From Diplosphaera chodatii (lineage: Eukaryota; Chlorophyta; Trebouxiophyceae; Prasiolales; Stichococcaceae): a DNA stretch of 64,000 bases. This document shows positions 62,714-64,000 of this stretch, piece by piece. The stretch is taken from NCBI GenBank assembly GCA_032358165.1, contig JAALGY010000059.1, forward strand, positions 930,001 to 994,000. The letters run 5' to 3'. The translations under genes and the position numbers were made by a program. The notes beneath the pieces were generated by a model, which saw nothing but the letters and a program-made list of their open reading frames with translations, had not been told where the DNA came from and did no database searches. How positions within the stretch are numbered: the stretch's first letter is position 1; every line of letters starts with the position of its first letter.

Positions 62714-63776
62714 TCATGGGCCAAAGCTGCAGCCCTTCCATGAGGCACACATACAGAGCCTACGTGGTGGCCTTGGGGGCAGGCCCTGCACCAGGGCGGG
62801 GGCGGGCCCTGCACCAGGGCTGGGCTCCTGCACGGGCGCCGGCGCCGCCTGGAGCAACTTGCGCCCTGCAGGCTCAGGACATCGGCAGTCACAACTCTGA
62901 TTACTGGATGTTTTGGGTGCGGCTGGCATGAATACGTAAAGCAGGATGACATGTCTGCCAAAGGCGAGTGTTCCAAGCAGGATGCTGCCCGTCGCGTGTT
63001 TGGATATACCGGGAGACTGCGGTTGTGGAGTGGGCTCCGCCGCCATGGTAGGTGTGGCGGTCTGCAAGGGCGGAGGGGCACGTGGGGGTGGCACATCGCT
63101 GCGACCATTTAAGGCGATTTCAATGGCCGACTCTGCCGCTTGCTCCAGCTGCGTAGGCGTCAACGTGACCGTCATGGCAGCCGCGTCTACTGCTCTCACA
63201 AACTCCAGCTGGGCAGGGGTCAGTGCAGCCGCCCCGCCAGTAAAGGACGATTCTGCAATGTATATCTGTAGACATCAGGCATCCCGTCGACTCTATTGCG
63301 CCAGCACAGCTCCATACGTCGTCCGTCCTGAAGCAAGCAGGAGCGCGACGCCCAAACAGCTGCTTGCGCTATGATCTAGCTGGTCAGCCAGGTAGAGGGG
63401 CACAGGTATGCAGATGTGCTGCAGGGTTTGCCTGACACGCATGGCCACAGCTTTCATGACCAGCAAGCATGAGGGCATATCCTTGGGTATACACCTGGAG
63501 GCAGATCGGAGGCAGTTGCCACTTGCACCGCACTGCGCCTGGGTTCCTGCGCAGGCGCCGGTGCCGCCTGTAGCAGCTGCAGCCCTGCAGGTCCGAAATA
63601 CGCGCCATGATCAGGTGCAGCTGGGACGTGTTCTACGTCTGTCTTGCATGCGTTCAGAACGATGTGATCAGCAATCGACCGAGACAATGCAGATGCTGCC
63701 ACTGACCGCCAGCCTTGTGTGCAACCGCAAGGCACGCAAGCAAACACGCACGCCTGCTATGCTTGGTACGCGGCAT
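62714..63776 (-). CDS. small secreted RKLLQ protein (family member 3)
   Basis: Exons 63707-63776 (possible signal peptide, RACLLACLAVAHKAGG), 63495-63584 (LQLLQAAPAPAQEP and ATASDLPPG), 63010-63252 (LTPAQLEFVRAVDAAAMTV, LTPTQLEQAAESAIEIALNG and a Pro-rich end) and 62714-62865 (GRKLLQAAPAPVQEPSPGAG). All introns are phase 1 and the model closes exactly at 184 residues. The LLQAAPAPxQEP block occurs twice, so an exon has been duplicated. LTPxxLE resembles the last exon of the gene at 58,334-59,443. The start is uncertain because the signal peptide is weak. Confidence 0.58.
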
Positions 63777-64000
63777 TGCGCCATGGTTCTCATGGTCAAG
63801 GGGGACCACAAGTCGTTGCACACAGATAATGGCCTTCAAAGGACCATCCTTGTTTGTGATCTGATACTGTCACGAGTCCAATGGCTGCCTCGATGGCTCA
63901 GTTTCAAGGACAGTGATTTTTGCGCCATGCCAGAGGTGCTGTGCCCTCTACATAGCTGCTGTGCCCTTTTTGCACTATCGAATATGGGTTGTGGTTGAGC
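63777..64000. other. right-end flank
   Basis: No supported exon. It should be the upstream flank of the minus-strand gene ending at 62714. Confidence 0.35.

Overview
This is nuclear DNA from a GC-rich, intron-dense green alga, most likely a chlorophyte. The gene types are plant-like: a hybrid SnRK1 beta-gamma subunit, a plant-type S6 kinase and a plant-type trehalose-phosphate phosphatase. The histone genes end in the 3' stem-loop that land plants lack, and several genes are followed by TGTAA, the usual chlorophyte polyadenylation signal. Introns are mostly 100-400 bases, typically open with GTGCGC or GTGAGC and close with CTGCAG, and several use GC-AG borders. I cannot name the genus. I saw no rRNA, tRNA, CRISPR array, transposase or reverse transcriptase.

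Bases 1-35,050 hold conserved housekeeping and signalling genes. In order they are: a SnRK1 beta-gamma (SNF4-like) energy-sensor subunit (-, 3' end off the window); a cytochrome P450 (+); an S6 kinase with a PAM2 motif at its N terminus (+); a secreted protein of unknown function (+); a trehalose-6-phosphate phosphatase (-); a very long MIC60/mitofilin with Ala-rich tandem repeats (+); a four-unit polyubiquitin gene (-); and a signal peptide peptidase (+). Three of these (SnRK1 subunit, S6K, TPP) belong to the SnRK1 / trehalose-6-phosphate / TOR energy-signalling circuit and lie within 20 kb. Bases 35,650-37,600 are a divergent H4-H3 pair whose two transcripts end in an identical 18-nt stem-loop.

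Bases 38,400-63,800 differ in character. They hold about ten small genes that mostly encode secreted, Ala-rich or Cys-rich proteins without a family I recognise, plus one tyrosine phosphatase. A recurring theme is an Ala-rich helical unit with two spaced cysteines, repeated four times in one gene (42,919-46,838), present in variant form in its neighbour (40,161-42,681) and as a single unit further on (61,548-62,503). The units are joined by short linkers carrying GRRLLQ-like motifs. A second small family (58,334-59,443; 60,152-61,223; 62,714-63,776) shares the RKLLQ motif, Pro/Ala-rich stretches and exon pattern. This cluster is the best candidate for an undescribed system.

Gene models were built by hand from reading frame, splice consensus and intron phase. 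Those for polyubiquitin, SPP, H3, H4 and the small genes at 47.5, 49.1, 58.3, 60.2, 61.5 and 62.7 kb close exactly in frame. The others have one or more uncertain exons, stated in each entry.
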